The notes under the pieces were generated by a model. That model searched no databases and was not told where the DNA came from. It saw nothing but the letters and a program-made list of their open reading frames with translations. A DNA stretch of 64,000 nucleotides, taken from contig NZ_LT906436.1 of assembly GCF_900187225.1 (NCBI RefSeq), forward strand, positions 1,426,001-1,490,000. The letters run 5' to 3'. Source of the stretch: Listeria monocytogenes. Lineage in GTDB: Bacteria; Bacillota; Bacilli; Lactobacillales; Listeriaceae. Positions 9,157 to 19,805 of this stretch are shown piece by piece (the stretch's first letter is position 1; the number at the start of each line of letters is the position of its first letter). The position numbers were made by a program, and so were the translations under genes.

Positions 9157-10041
9157 TTAGTTAGATGTAGTCGTTGAACTTGTTGAGGATGTACTTGTGT
9201 AATCTGCAAATGCATCTTTTAAATCACTATCTTTAATATCAATATTAGCAGCTTTTAACTCTTTTTTGAGTGCAGCTGTCATATTTTCAGACGTTAATTG
9301 AGATTTAATATAAGCGGCTTTTACGTTGGCTTTTTCTTTTGCGTAAGTGCCTTTTTCTGTTTTCTTGACTAATTGAATCAAGTGATATCCGTAAGTGGAT
9401 TTAACAATGCCACTTACATCGTCTTTATTTTCTAGTGCATAGGCTGCTTTTTCGAAAGTTTCGTCCATTTCTCCAGGGCCAAATGGATCTAAAAGTCCAC
9501 CATTTGTGCTAGTTGCAGTATCTGTCGAGTATTCTTTTGCTAAATCAGTAAATTTTTCACCATTTTTCAATTTCGTTTGAATTTCTTTTGCTGTGGCTTC
9601 ATCATCTACTAAAATATGGCGAACAGTAATATCTGGTTCCCACGTTTTGTAGTAGGCTTTTAGTTTACTTTCACTAACATCCATGTTCGCTTCGGTTGCT
9701 TTTTGAACAAGTAAATTATACTCTAAATTTTCTTTGAAAGAAGTTTTTGTTAAATTATTAGAGGATAACGTTGATTCAAATGAGTCACCGTATTGTTCTT
9801 CATATTTCTTATATTCTGCATTTACTTCTTTTTCTGTTACGGTGTATTTATCTTCTAAGATTTTTTTGAAAGTAAGTTGTTGCACGACCTCATTTCCATA
9901 AGTCGTTTTCATTGCTTCGTAAAGCTCATCTTGTGTGACACTTCCTGCATCTGTTTTTATAACAGCGCTACTTCCACAACCAGCGAGCAGTAGTAATGTA
10001 GCTGCTATTACGGAAATCATCACTTTTTTTAATTTTGTCAA
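9157..10041 (-). CDS. prsA1: Foldase lipoprotein, parvulin-type peptidyl-prolyl isomerase
   Basis: Assists folding of secreted proteins on the outer side of the membrane. The 294-aa precursor has a lipoprotein signal with lipobox LLAGC (modified Cys at about 22), an N-terminal foldase region, a parvulin domain at about residues 137-230 (VRHILVDDE, GGLLDPFGPGEM, STYGYHLIQL), and a Ser/Thr-only tail. TTG start, preceded by GGAGAGG. Listeria carries two PrsA paralogues; the position beside the zur operon points to PrsA1, not the virulence-linked PrsA2. That choice is from memory of synteny. Confidence 0.9.
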   Translation of the reverse strand: MTKLKKVMISVIAATLLLLAGCGSSAVIKTDAGSVTQDELYEAMKTTYGNEVVQQLTFKKILEDKYTVTEKEVNAEYKKYEEQYGDSFESTLSSNNLTKTSFKENLEYNLLVQKATEANMDVSESKLKAYYKTWEPDITVRHILVDDEATAKEIQTKLKNGEKFTDLAKEYSTDTATSTNGGLLDPFGPGEMDETFEKAAYALENKDDVSGIVKSTYGYHLIQLVKKTEKGTYAKEKANVKAAYIKSQLTSENMTAALKKELKAANIDIKDSDLKDAFADYTSTSSTSSTTTSN

Positions 10042-10146
10042 ACTGTTCCTCTCCTTCGTCTTTCGGCTACTTCTTACTTTAGCGATAAAAAGTGTCCAGA
10101 ATAAGAAACAAATATGAAATAACTATGAACATTAAGGATAAAAATA

Positions 10147-10173
10147 AAAAAGGCCCGGATCTCGGACCTTTTT
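10147..10173 (-). terminator. Intrinsic terminator of the zur operon
   Basis: An 11-bp stem with one G-U pair (10147-10157 with 10163-10173), with A/T runs on both sides, just past the zurR stop. Confidence 0.82.
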
Positions 10174-10177
10174 GCTA

Positions 10178-11471
<1,294 letters not shown>

Positions 11472-12251
11472 CCTCCCTTCTACGCTGTTCTGCTAATATC
11501 TCAAGTTCGCGGTCAGCCAAATAATGTTGATATTCATGTGCGGAACCGTCGAAAATAATGCGCTTATTAATGCTAATAACATGATTGACATACGTATTCA
11601 CTGCCATCAAATCATGTGTCACGAGTAAAAGTGTCATTTCTTCTGTCCGGTTTAATTCGGCCAAAAGTTCATAAAAAGCTTTGACATTTTCGACGTCCAC
11701 TCCGACGGTTGGCTCATCTAAAATTAAAAGTTCTGGTCTGCTAACCAGCGCACGTGCAATAAAAACGCGTTGTTGTTGGCCACCAGAGAGCTCCCCGATG
11801 TTGCGATGCAGATAATCTGTCATTTCTACTCGCTTCAAAGCGTAATCTATGTCTTCTTTATCTTTATTGTTTAATGTTTTAAATAAGCCTTTTTTCTTTG
11901 TTAATCCGCTTGCGACAACTTCTTTCACAGTGGCTGGGAATGCGGAGTTAAAGGCGTTCGATTTTTGAGAAACGAAGCCGATTTTGACCCAGTCTTTGAA
12001 ATCTGCTTGTTTTTCTCCAAATAAGGAGATGCTTCCTTGTTGTTTTTTGAGTACACCAAGAATTAGTTTTAACATAGTTGATTTACCTGAACCATTTGGG
12101 CCAATTAAACCAGTAAAACTGCCTTTTGCAACTTGAAAATGAATGTTTTCTAAGGCATGTTCTTTATCATAATGATAGCTTACATTATTTACTTCTATGA
12201 TTTTTTTCATTCATGTTTCTCCTTTGACAGCATTTGCTAGCCGCTTTTACT

Positions 12252-12280
12252 AGTATATAAAATAATAGTGAAAATGTAAA
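12252..12280 (-). promoter_or_regulatory. Promoter of zurA-zurM-zurR
   Basis: On the minus strand TTTACA-N17-TATACT (-35 at 12275-12280, -10 at 12252-12257), about 40 bases before zurA. Confidence 0.75.
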
Positions 12281-12298
12281 TCGTAATTACTTCGAATT
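12278..12298 (-). promoter_or_regulatory. Zur box (zinc repressor operator)
   Basis: A 21-bp imperfect palindrome around TCGTAAT-T-ACTTCGA. Compared with the Bacillus Zur consensus (TCGTAAT-N-ATTACGA), the left half is perfect and the right half has two changes. It overlaps the upstream edge of the -35 element, so a bound repressor would block RNA polymerase. Confidence 0.7.
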
Positions 12299-12310
12299 AA
12301 AAAATTAGAC

Positions 12311-12345
12311 AAAAAAACCTGGAAAGCTTGGAGCTTTTCCAGGTT
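12311..12345 (-). terminator. Intrinsic terminator of ppaC
   Basis: A 13-bp stem with one bulged A (12316-12328 with 12332-12345), followed on the minus strand by seven T. Confidence 0.85.
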
Positions 12346-12352
12346 CGTATAA

Positions 12353-13279
12353 TTATTTAGCAAATGTGTCCGTTAAGATTGGAACAACTTGTTTTTTACG
12401 AGATACAACGCCTTTTAATGGTGCTTGGTTTTCGACAAATTTAACACCATATGCTTCTTCTACGACTGCTGTTTTTGAACCAATAGCGATTCCAACAGAG
12501 TCATTAGTTAGGATATTAGTGATGACGAATAGATATAAATCAAGCCCTTTATCCACAATATTTTGCGTCATAAGTGCCTCCACTTCTGCGCGACGGCTAA
12601 GCACATCGTTTACATCCACTACATTGATTTGAGCAATTTCTACTTTGTTATCGTTCATGTTAAATTCTTTCGCATCTAGTAGGAGTTCAGCTACTGTTTT
12701 TTTGCTAACATCTGCTCCTGCTTTTAGCATTTCCATGCCGTATGATTGAATATCAACGTCTGCAATCTGTGCTAATTTTTGAGCAGCTACTTTATCTTCT
12801 TCCGTGCACGTTGGCGATTGGAAAAGAAGTGTGTCTGAAATAATTGCGGAAAGCATTAGACCTGCAACTGTTTTGCTTACTTCTACTTCATTTTCGCGGA
12901 ACATTTTTAGAAGAATTGTTGTTGTACATCCAACTGGTTCAGCACGGTAATAAAGTGGATCAGATGTTTCGAAGTTTGCGATACGGTGATGGTCAACTAC
13001 AGCTGTAACTATTACATCGTCAATATCATCTACGCTTTGTTGGCGTTCATTATGATCAACAAGTGCTACTTCAGAAACTTCATTCGCAACTGTTTGAACT
13101 AGGCGTGGAGCTGTTACTTGGAAATAATCAAGAACAAAAGCTGTTTCACTATTAAGCTCTCCTAAACGAACCGCTTCAATATCTGCTCCTTGTGCTTTTT
13201 TTAATTCTGCGTAACTAATGGCAGAACAAATCGTATCTGTATCTGGATTTTTATGACCGAATACAAGTGTTTTTGTCAT
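12353..13279 (-). CDS. ppaC: Manganese-dependent inorganic pyrophosphatase (family II)
   Basis: Hydrolyses pyrophosphate to phosphate and so drives biosynthetic reactions. A DHH-family enzyme of 308 aa: N-terminal metal motifs GHKNPDTD and VDHNE, the DHH motif AVVDHHR, and a C-terminal DHHA2 domain ending in SRKKQVVP, the usual substrate-binding signature. Last gene of cshB-nfo-ppaC, 15 bases after nfo, with AAAGGAG before the ATG. Confidence 0.95.
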   Translation of the reverse strand: MTKTLVFGHKNPDTDTICSAISYAELKKAQGADIEAVRLGELNSETAFVLDYFQVTAPRLVQTVANEVSEVALVDHNERQQSVDDIDDVIVTAVVDHHRIANFETSDPLYYRAEPVGCTTTILLKMFRENEVEVSKTVAGLMLSAIISDTLLFQSPTCTEEDKVAAQKLAQIADVDIQSYGMEMLKAGADVSKKTVAELLLDAKEFNMNDNKVEIAQINVVDVNDVLSRRAEVEALMTQNIVDKGLDLYLFVITNILTNDSVGIAIGSKTAVVEEAYGVKFVENQAPLKGVVSRKKQVVPILTDTFAK

Positions 13280-13294
13280 TATTTTCGTCTCCTT

Positions 13295-14188
13295 TTAGCT
13301 GTTTTGAATTTTATTTAATAAATCTGGGTCAAATTCGCCATTTTTTAACATGGCGATTTCCCATTTGTATGGTGCTTTTTTTGATGCTTTATCTTCACCA
13401 ACATAAGGCGTTTCAAGGATTTTCGGCACATCTGCTAGTTGCGGATGATGCACAATATAATGAAGGGCATCAAAGCCAATATGACCAAAACCGATATTTG
13501 CATGTCGGTCTTTATGTGCGCCTCGTTCATTCTTGCTATCATTGATATGTAATACTTTCAAGCGATCAATGCCGACAATTTTATCGAATTGATTTAATAC
13601 GCCGTCAAAGTCATTCACAATATCGTAACCTGCATCATGCGTATGACAAGTATCAAACGTAACGGATAATAATTCATTGTGCGTTACGCCATCGATAATT
13701 TGTGCGAGTTCCTCAAAAGTACGACCACATTCAGAACCTTTTCCAGCCATTGTTTCTAAAGCAATTTGTACATCTTGATCATGTATTAATGCTTCATTAA
13801 GACCTTGAATAATCTGTTTGATTCCTTTATCTGCCCCTTCGCCAACATGAGCACCAGGATGAAGTACGATTTGCTTGGCACCAAGCGCGCGCGTACGTTC
13901 AATTTCAGATTGCAAGAAATTAACACCTAGTTTAAAGGTTTCTGGCTTAACGGAGTTTCCAATATTAATGATATAAGGCGCGTGAACAACGATGTCAGCC
14001 ATATCATGTGCTTTCATGTGTTCTAAGCCAGCTTCAATATTCAACTCTTCAATTGGCTTTCTGCGCGTATTTTGCGGAGCACCAGTATAAATCATAAACG
14101 TATTTGAGCCGTAAGAAGCTGCTTCTTCACTTGCGCCAAGAAGCATTTTCTTTCCGCTCATTGATACATGAGAACCTAGTCTTAGCAT
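13295..14188 (-). CDS. nfo: Endonuclease IV (AP endonuclease)
   Basis: Cuts DNA 5' of abasic sites in base excision repair. The 297-aa protein starts [12 protein letters not shown] and has the zinc-site signatures of the family: [33 protein letters not shown] and [16 protein letters not shown]. All the family's metal-binding segments are present. It lies 14 bases after cshB and 15 before ppaC; the ATG follows GAGGAA. Confidence 0.96.
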   Translation of the reverse strand: MLRLGSHVSMSGKKMLLGASEEAASYGSNTFMIYTGAPQNTRRKPIEELNIEAGLEHMKAHDMADIVVHAPYIINIGNSVKPETFKLGVNFLQSEIERTRALGAKQIVLHPGAHVGEGADKGIKQIIQGLNEALIHDQDVQIALETMAGKGSECGRTFEELAQIIDGVTHNELLSVTFDTCHTHDAGYDIVNDFDGVLNQFDKIVGIDRLKVLHINDSKNERGAHKDRHANIGFGHIGFDALHYIVHHPQLADVPKILETPYVGEDKASKKAPYKWEIAMLKNGEFDPDLLNKIQNS

Positions 14189-14202
14189 AATTCATTCCTC
14201 AC

Positions 14203-15510
14203 TTATCGTTTTTTCCGTCTTTCGCGACGTTTAATTTCGTTCATTTTGTAGTTAATTTTCTTTTTATAGTTTGGTTTACCTTTTTGTTTTGCTTTTTTAC
14301 GCATACCAATTTCACGTGGGTCAGCTGTTTCGCGTTTTGCTTCACGTTTTGCACGACGGTTACGGTCTTCGAGTGTAACAAATTCTTTATTTTTCCAGTC
14401 AACGTGTTTAAACTCAATACCCATTTTTTCGAGTTGGTTTAGACGATCTTCGTCAGCTGGTTCGAATAAAGTAAGTGCGATACCAGAATGTCCGGCGCGA
14501 CCAGTACGACCTGTGCGGTGAATGTAGAAATCTAAGTCATCTGGCAACTCATAGTTCACGACATGACTAATTCCTTGGATATCAATACCACGGGCAGCTA
14601 AATCTGTCGCAACGACATATTGGTAATCTAAGTTTTCGATTTGTTTCATTGTACGTTTACGTTCACGCGGGTTGACGTCACCATGAATTTTGGCTACTTT
14701 AAGTCCACGTTCGATTAATCCGTTTGCTACTTCATCAGCTGTTGTTTTCGTATTAGTAAAAACAATCGCCAAATAAGGTTGCGAACCAACTAAAACATTT
14801 TTAAGTAAATCAAGTTTATTACGGCTACGAGTGGCCATAATGCGATGTTCCACCGTTTTTGAAGCAGCCACTTTTGGTTGGATATGCTCATAACGCGGAT
14901 TTTCCATATATTTGCTTAAAAATGGTTTTAATTTTTGCGGAATTGTTGCGGAAAAAACAAGCATTTGTAAATTAGCTGGCATTTTTCCAGCGATATGGTC
15001 AACATCATTTAAGAAGCCCATATCAAGTGTCATGTCTGCTTCGTCAATAACTAACGTTTTCGCCGTATGAACAAATAAAGCTTGTTCACGGATTAAGTCA
15101 TTGATACGACCAGGCGTTCCGACAATAATTTGTGGCTGTTTTTTTAGTTTATCAATTGCACGTTGTTTGTCCGTACCACCAATAACGAGTTGTACAGCGA
15201 TTTCTTTTTCACTGTATTTGGTTACTTTGCGAATTTCATTATAAATTTGAGTAGCAAGCTCACGACTTGGTGCCGTAATAACCGCTTGTACTGCATCTTT
15301 TTCAGGATTCACATTGTTAATAATTGGCAAAATAAAAGTATGGGTTTTCCCTGTACCTGTTTGAGATTGGCCAATGATACTTTCACCTTTTAAAATACCT
15401 GGGATTAGCTTCTGTTGTACTTCTGTTGGCTCATAGAATCCTAATTTATCTATTGCAAGCCCAATAAAAGGTTGAAAGCCAAATTGGTCAAACCTTGATT
15501 TCTTCGTCAT
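14203..15510 (-). CDS. cshB: DEAD-box RNA helicase
   Basis: ATP-dependent RNA helicase linked to ribosome assembly, mRNA turnover and cold growth in Bacilli. The 435-aa protein has the Q motif (FDQFGFQPF then TEVQQKLIP), SQTGTGKT, PSRELA, DEAD, SAT, and the C-terminal motif HRTGRTGRAG. A basic tail with many R and K follows residue 370. I chose the ATG at 15510 because GGAGTGG lies upstream. CshB is assigned by synteny with B. subtilis yqfR, which also adjoins nfo. An extended -10 promoter precedes it. Confidence 0.9.
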   Translation of the reverse strand: MTKKSRFDQFGFQPFIGLAIDKLGFYEPTEVQQKLIPGILKGESIIGQSQTGTGKTHTFILPIINNVNPEKDAVQAVITAPSRELATQIYNEIRKVTKYSEKEIAVQLVIGGTDKQRAIDKLKKQPQIIVGTPGRINDLIREQALFVHTAKTLVIDEADMTLDMGFLNDVDHIAGKMPANLQMLVFSATIPQKLKPFLSKYMENPRYEHIQPKVAASKTVEHRIMATRSRNKLDLLKNVLVGSQPYLAIVFTNTKTTADEVANGLIERGLKVAKIHGDVNPRERKRTMKQIENLDYQYVVATDLAARGIDIQGISHVVNYELPDDLDFYIHRTGRTGRAGHSGIALTLFEPADEDRLNQLEKMGIEFKHVDWKNKEFVTLEDRNRRAKREAKRETADPREIGMRKKAKQKGKPNYKKKINYKMNEIKRRERRKKR

Positions 15511-15544
15511 AAAATATTTCCACTCCGTTCTATACCTAGTAGCC

Positions 15545-15553
15545 ATTATAGCA
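15545..15553 (-). promoter_or_regulatory. Putative extended -10 promoter of cshB-nfo-ppaC
   Basis: On the minus strand TGCTATAAT, an extended -10 (TGnTATAAT), without a clear -35. It lies 35 bases before the cshB start. Confidence 0.5.
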
Positions 15554-15588
15554 CATAATTGGACATTCGTGCGCGTGTTAAGACAACT

Positions 15589-15617
15589 TTGTCAAAACAA
15601 GCTAAGTCTATTATACT
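15589..15617 (+). promoter_or_regulatory. Promoter of ispH
   Basis: TTGTCA-N17-TATACT, 38 bases before the ispH ATG; five of six bases match in each element. Confidence 0.7.
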
Positions 15618-15655
15618 AAATAAAGAATCTAATACAGAAATGAGGATGTTTTCGA

Positions 15656-16651
15656 ATGGAAATTATCAAAATATCTCCTCGTGGTTATTGCTACGGAGTC
15701 ATCGATGCGATGGTGATTGCTAAAAATGCATCCCTTGATCCAAACTTGCCTCGGCCAATTCATATTTTAGGTATGATTGTTCATAATAAACATGTCACCG
15801 ATGCATTTGAATCCATTGGTATTTATACAGTAGATGGCGCTAATCGAGAAGAAATTTTAGATAAAATAACCACAGGAACGGTTATATTTACCGCACATGG
15901 TGTTTCTCCTTCCGTCAAAGCGAAGGCAGTAGCAAAAGGCTTAACGACAATCGACGCAACCTGTCCAGATGTACTTCACACCTATAATTTAATTTTAGAA
16001 AAACAAGCGGCTGGCTATGAAATTATTTATATAGGAAAAAAAGGACATCCTGAACCAGAAGGCGCATACGGAACAGCACCAGATGTTGTTCACCTAGTAG
16101 AAACGAAAGCAGATATTGATGCTCTTTCATTACTTTCCGATAAAATTTTTGTTACGAACCAAACAACGATGAGCAAATGGGATGTCGCTGATTTAATGCA
16201 TTATATAAAGGGGAAATTCCCGAAAGCTATTCAACATCAAGAAATATGTATGGCCACCCAAGTGCGGCAAGAAGCTGTCGCATTACAAGCCAAAGATGCT
16301 GATCTCACTATTGTTGTTGGTGATCCTAGAAGTAATAATACTGCTCGTTTAGCCCAAGTTTCGATAGAGAAAGCTGGCACAAAGGCGTACCGAATTGCCG
16401 ATATTACGGAATTAGATATAGAGTGGATCAAAGACGCAAAAAAAGTAGCAGTTACAGCCGGAGCAAGTACGCCAACACAACTTGTTCGTGAAGTGCTATT
16501 GTTTTTGGAGCAATTTGATGCGGCAGATAAAAATACTTGGAAACGCGAGCATAATCAGGACTTTGAGCGTATTCTACCCAAAACGAAGAATAAGTACATG
16601 GCTGAAAAAAGAAGTCAACGGTTAGCTCACTTGAAAAATGGCGGAAGCTAA
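15656..16651 (+). CDS. ispH: 4-hydroxy-3-methylbut-2-enyl diphosphate reductase
   Basis: Last step of the MEP pathway: reduces HMBPP to IPP and DMAPP with an iron-sulfur cluster. At 331 aa it shows the three cluster cysteines C12 (PRGYCYG), C103 (ATCPDV) and C198 (EICMATQ), and the TAHG and VGDPRSNNT motifs. ATG after GAGGATG. Monocistronic, with promoter at 15589-15617 and a shared terminator. Together with ispG it shows the MEP pathway is complete at its end; Listeria also uses the mevalonate route. Confidence 0.96.
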   Translation: MEIIKISPRGYCYGVIDAMVIAKNASLDPNLPRPIHILGMIVHNKHVTDAFESIGIYTVDGANREEILDKITTGTVIFTAHGVSPSVKAKAVAKGLTTIDATCPDVLHTYNLILEKQAAGYEIIYIGKKGHPEPEGAYGTAPDVVHLVETKADIDALSLLSDKIFVTNQTTMSKWDVADLMHYIKGKFPKAIQHQEICMATQVRQEAVALQAKDADLTIVVGDPRSNNTARLAQVSIEKAGTKAYRIADITELDIEWIKDAKKVAVTAGASTPTQLVREVLLFLEQFDAADKNTWKREHNQDFERILPKTKNKYMAEKRSQRLAHLKNGGS

Positions 16652-16695
16652 AAACCGAGCAACTCCCTTAAACAAAGGAGTTACTCGGTTTTTTT
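16651..16695. terminator. Bidirectional terminator between ispH and the Nif3-like gene
   Basis: A 16-bp stem with one mismatch or wobble (16651-16666 with about 16677-16692), with A- and T-runs on the outside. Confidence 0.85.
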
Positions 16696-16696
16696 A

Positions 16697-17818
16697 TCAA
16701 CAAAATTGGAATGGGTCTGTATTTACTTCTGAAACAATAAATTCTGCTTCATAATCCAAAATTTTTGCTTGTTCTTCCATTTTATTTTTCAGATAGCCTT
16801 TCATCACTTTTTCGATATTATGACCAGCGTCAATAGTTGGAAGATTAATAGCTAATAAGTCATGCCCTGTGTGATAATAAACATCACCAGTAATAAAAAC
16901 ATCTGCACCAGTGGATTTTGCTTGGTGGATAAATTTATTTCCATCGCCACCAATGATTGCTACTTTATGGACAGTTGTTTTTAAATCCCCAATAAAACGA
17001 ACATTATCAATAGCGAAAGCAGTTTTTAATTTATCGATAAATGAAACCATGCCGAGTTTTTTAGGAAGCATGCCAACACGACCTAATCCTTCTTTATAAG
17101 TCTGCATTTCAAGCGTATATACATCAATCGCGGGTTCTTCATATGGATGCGCAATTTTAACTGCTTTAGTGATAGTTTCCGTTAAATACTGTGGAAATAT
17201 AGCTTCTATTTTAACTTCAGGAACAGAAGTCAACGCATCTTTTTCGCCGATAGTTGGGTTGGCGTTTGCTCCTGGTTTGAAAGAACCAATCCCGGTCGTA
17301 TGGAAGGTGCACTCTGTATATTCTGTCCCTATTTGTCCAGCACCGTTATTTACAAGTGCCAATCGAACGCTTTCTAACTCATTTTCTGGTACATACACAG
17401 CGATTTTACAATATGGTTCGGAGTAGGTCTCCTCAATCATCGTTGTATTTTGTAAATGGAGTAAATCTGCTAAAATATCGTTCACGCCTCCTTGAGCGAT
17501 ATCAAGGTTTGTGTGTGCAGCGAATACGGTAATATCATGTTTGATTAATTTTTTTATCATTTTTCCTTGTTTAGTTGTTGTGTCGATATGTTGCGTTGGT
17601 CGATATAAGAACGGATGATGTGCGATAATTAAATCCACTTTTTTCTCAATAGCTTCATCCACAACTTCTTCTAATACATCTAAGGTAAACATGATTTTTC
17701 TTACTTTTCTTGATAAATCTCCTACTTGTAAACCAATGGGATCGCCTTCCATTGCGAGTTTTTTTGGTGCGATTTTTTCCATTATTGCTGTGTATTCATA
17801 GCCATTTGCGACTTTCAT
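16697..17818 (-). CDS. Nif3-like dinuclear metal centre protein (DUF34, YqfO type)
   Basis: Conserved protein of uncertain role; family members bind two metal ions and have been linked to GTP cyclohydrolase I inhibition or metal handling. The 373-aa protein has the split Nif3 fold: metal residues in IIAHHPFLYRP and AAHTNLDIAQGGVND, an inserted PII-like domain at about residues 130-235 (CKIAVYVPEN, HPYEEPAIDVY), and a C-terminal part with GDVYYHTGHD and DAGHNIEK. Its ATG overlaps the trmK stop (ATGA). Ends at a terminator shared with ispH. Confidence 0.88.
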   Translation of the reverse strand: MKVANGYEYTAIMEKIAPKKLAMEGDPIGLQVGDLSRKVRKIMFTLDVLEEVVDEAIEKKVDLIIAHHPFLYRPTQHIDTTTKQGKMIKKLIKHDITVFAAHTNLDIAQGGVNDILADLLHLQNTTMIEETYSEPYCKIAVYVPENELESVRLALVNNGAGQIGTEYTECTFHTTGIGSFKPGANANPTIGEKDALTSVPEVKIEAIFPQYLTETITKAVKIAHPYEEPAIDVYTLEMQTYKEGLGRVGMLPKKLGMVSFIDKLKTAFAIDNVRFIGDLKTTVHKVAIIGGDGNKFIHQAKSTGADVFITGDVYYHTGHDLLAINLPTIDAGHNIEKVMKGYLKNKMEEQAKILDYEAEFIVSEVNTDPFQFC

Positions 17819-18519
17819 TTTAGCACATCCTCTACTAATGCGATTTTATGTTCTAATTCACGAATTTTCGCTTGGTTTTCTGGTGAAACTGGTTGGTTGT
17901 TAGAAATAGTCTGAATAATATTTTGCCATGTATTTGCTTCATGTCGCCATTTGCTTTTGAAAATGGCGCTTTGATCTTTTAGTAAACATGGTCCGAAAAA
18001 TATTTCTTGCTTAGTCCAAGCAACTGGTTTTTTAGAAGGAGCTAACACCATGATTTCATAAATTTTATTATCTTCGCGTAAAATTGCTTCAGAGGTAATA
18101 AGCCAATTGTTTTGTTCGGACCATTCTCTTAATTGCCATGCTGCAATATTAGGTTGCAAAATTAGTTTGGTTACACCGGCTAATTTTGCGGCACCTTCTT
18201 CTAAAATAGTGCGTATTAACGCGCCACCCATGCCAGCGATCACAATTGTATCAATTACATCCTTTTTTTCGATAACAGCTAAACCGTTCCCTTTTCTAAC
18301 ATCAATTTGTTCTGTTAAGCCAGAAGAACGAACTTGTTTTTGTGCAGATTGAAAAGGTCCATCAACCACTTCGCCAGCAATAGCGAACGAAGCCGTTTGA
18401 TTTTTAACTGCAAAACATGGTAAATAAGCATGATCGCTTCCGATGTCTGCGATTCGTTCATTTTTTGTTATGTAAGAAGCCACTTTTTCGAGTCGCTTCG
18501 ATAGTTGCTCTTCGTTCAT
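17815..18519 (-). CDS. trmK: tRNA (adenine22-N1)-methyltransferase
   Basis: Methylates A22 of some tRNAs using SAM. The 234-aa protein has a Rossmann SAM site (RIADIGSDHAYLP) and IVIAGMGGALI, both characteristic of TrmK, then a C-terminal coiled-coil region. I chose the ATG at 18519 because TAGGGAA lies just upstream; an ATG at 18543 lacks a ribosome site and lies inside the rpoD terminator. It is translationally coupled to the Nif3-like gene, as in B. subtilis. Expression may depend on read-through from rpoD. Confidence 0.9.
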   Translation of the reverse strand: MNEEQLSKRLEKVASYITKNERIADIGSDHAYLPCFAVKNQTASFAIAGEVVDGPFQSAQKQVRSSGLTEQIDVRKGNGLAVIEKKDVIDTIVIAGMGGALIRTILEEGAAKLAGVTKLILQPNIAAWQLREWSEQNNWLITSEAILREDNKIYEIMVLAPSKKPVAWTKQEIFFGPCLLKDQSAIFKSKWRHEANTWQNIIQTISNNQPVSPENQAKIRELEHKIALVEDVLK

Positions 18520-18544
18520 TTGGTTCCCTACTTTCATTTTCATT

Positions 18545-18576
18545 AAAAAGGCAGGAGAACGGTTTGTCCTCCTGCC
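18545..18576 (-). terminator. Intrinsic terminator after rpoD
   Basis: An 8-bp GC-rich stem (18550-18557 with 18569-18576), followed on the minus strand by TTTTT. It lies between rpoD and trmK and ends 25 bases before the trmK ATG. Confidence 0.85.
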
Positions 18577-18586
18577 CGGTTGTGCA

Positions 18587-19711
18587 TTATTCCAGGAAGT
18601 CTTTCAATTGTTTGCTGCGGCTTGGATGACGTAATTTACGTAAAGCTTTGGCTTCAATTTGACGAATCCGTTCACGAGTTACACCAAATACACGACCAAC
18701 TTCTTCTAAAGTGCGCGTACGACCATCATCTAGACCAAAACGTAAGCGAAGTACATTTTCTTCACGGTCAGTTAATGTATCAAGCACATCTTCTAGTTGT
18801 TCTTTTAGTAATTCGTATGCTGCGTGATCGGACGGTGAAGTTGCATCTTGGTCTTCGATAAAATCGCCTAGATGTGAATCGTCTTCTTCACCAATTGGTG
18901 TTTCAAGGGAAACTGGCTCTTGTGCGATTTTAAGGATTTCCCGAACTTTTTCAGTTGGTAAGTCCATTTCTTCACCAATTTCTTCTGGTGAAGGATCGCG
19001 GCCTAAATCTTGTAATAAGGAGCGTTGTACACGGATTAGTTTGTTGATTGTTTCAACCATATGCACCGGAATACGGATTGTTCTAGCTTGGTCCGCAATC
19101 GCACGGGTTATCGCTTGACGAATCCACCACGTTGCATAGGTACTGAATTTAAACCCTTTATTAAAGTCAAATTTTTCAACGGCTTTCATTAGCCCCATGT
19201 TACCTTCTTGAATTAAATCAAGGAATAACATACCACGACCAACATAACGTTTTGCAATACTTACAACAAGGCGTAGGTTAGCTTCTGCAAGACGTCCTTT
19301 GGCTTCAATGTCGCCAGCTTCGATACGTTTTGCTAAGGCAATTTCTTCATCCGCTGTAAGTAAGTCTACTCGACCAATTTCTTTTAGATACATGCGAACA
19401 GGGTCATTAATTTTTACGCCTGGTGGTACACTCATATCTGTTAAATCAAAGGATTCGGTTTCTTCTTTTACAAGTTCTGTTTCATCTGGATCCTCGTCAT
19501 CTGCATCGTCAGAAACTTCAATTCCTGCTTCACCAACATGTTCTAAATACTCATCCATTTGATCGGAATCCAAAGTGAATGGAGCTAATCTGGCAGCGAT
19601 TTTTGCATAAGTTAAAATCCCCTTTTTCTTACCTTCTTCTATCAGGGCTTCTTTTACTTGCTCAACACTTAGTTCAGCAACTGGTTTTGTGTTTTTTGTT
19701 TTATCACTCAT
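18587..19711 (-). CDS. rpoD: Primary sigma factor SigA (RpoD)
   Basis: Directs RNA polymerase to housekeeping promoters. The 374-aa protein has a short region 1.1 with an acidic stretch ([12 protein letters not shown]), region 1.2 ([11 protein letters not shown]), the strongly conserved region 2 ([15 protein letters not shown] to [15 protein letters not shown]), region 3, and region 4 with the -35 recognition helix ([18 protein letters not shown]). The ATG at 19711 is 13 bases from AAGGAGG, a long spacer. Cotranscribed with dnaG in the conserved macromolecular-synthesis operon. Confidence 0.97.
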   Translation of the reverse strand: MSDKTKNTKPVAELSVEQVKEALIEEGKKKGILTYAKIAARLAPFTLDSDQMDEYLEHVGEAGIEVSDDADDEDPDETELVKEETESFDLTDMSVPPGVKINDPVRMYLKEIGRVDLLTADEEIALAKRIEAGDIEAKGRLAEANLRLVVSIAKRYVGRGMLFLDLIQEGNMGLMKAVEKFDFNKGFKFSTYATWWIRQAITRAIADQARTIRIPVHMVETINKLIRVQRSLLQDLGRDPSPEEIGEEMDLPTEKVREILKIAQEPVSLETPIGEEDDSHLGDFIEDQDATSPSDHAAYELLKEQLEDVLDTLTDREENVLRLRFGLDDGRTRTLEEVGRVFGVTRERIRQIEAKALRKLRHPSRSKQLKDFLE

Positions 19712-19738
19712 AACTGCCTGTATTCCTCCTTCCAAAAT

Positions 19739-19792
19739 GCCGCTAACCTTATTAAAAGGCTTCTCTTAGGTAATAATACCATCATTTAGCGG
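19739..19792. repeat. Inverted repeat between dnaG and rpoD
   Basis: A 7-bp perfect inverted repeat (CCGCTAA at 19740-19746, TTAGCGG at 19786-19792) enclosing about 39 bases. It would form a hairpin in the dnaG-rpoD transcript just upstream of the rpoD ribosome site. No U-run follows, so it is not a simple terminator. Confidence 0.4.
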
Positions 19793-19805
19793 TTTTAAAA
19801 CGTTA

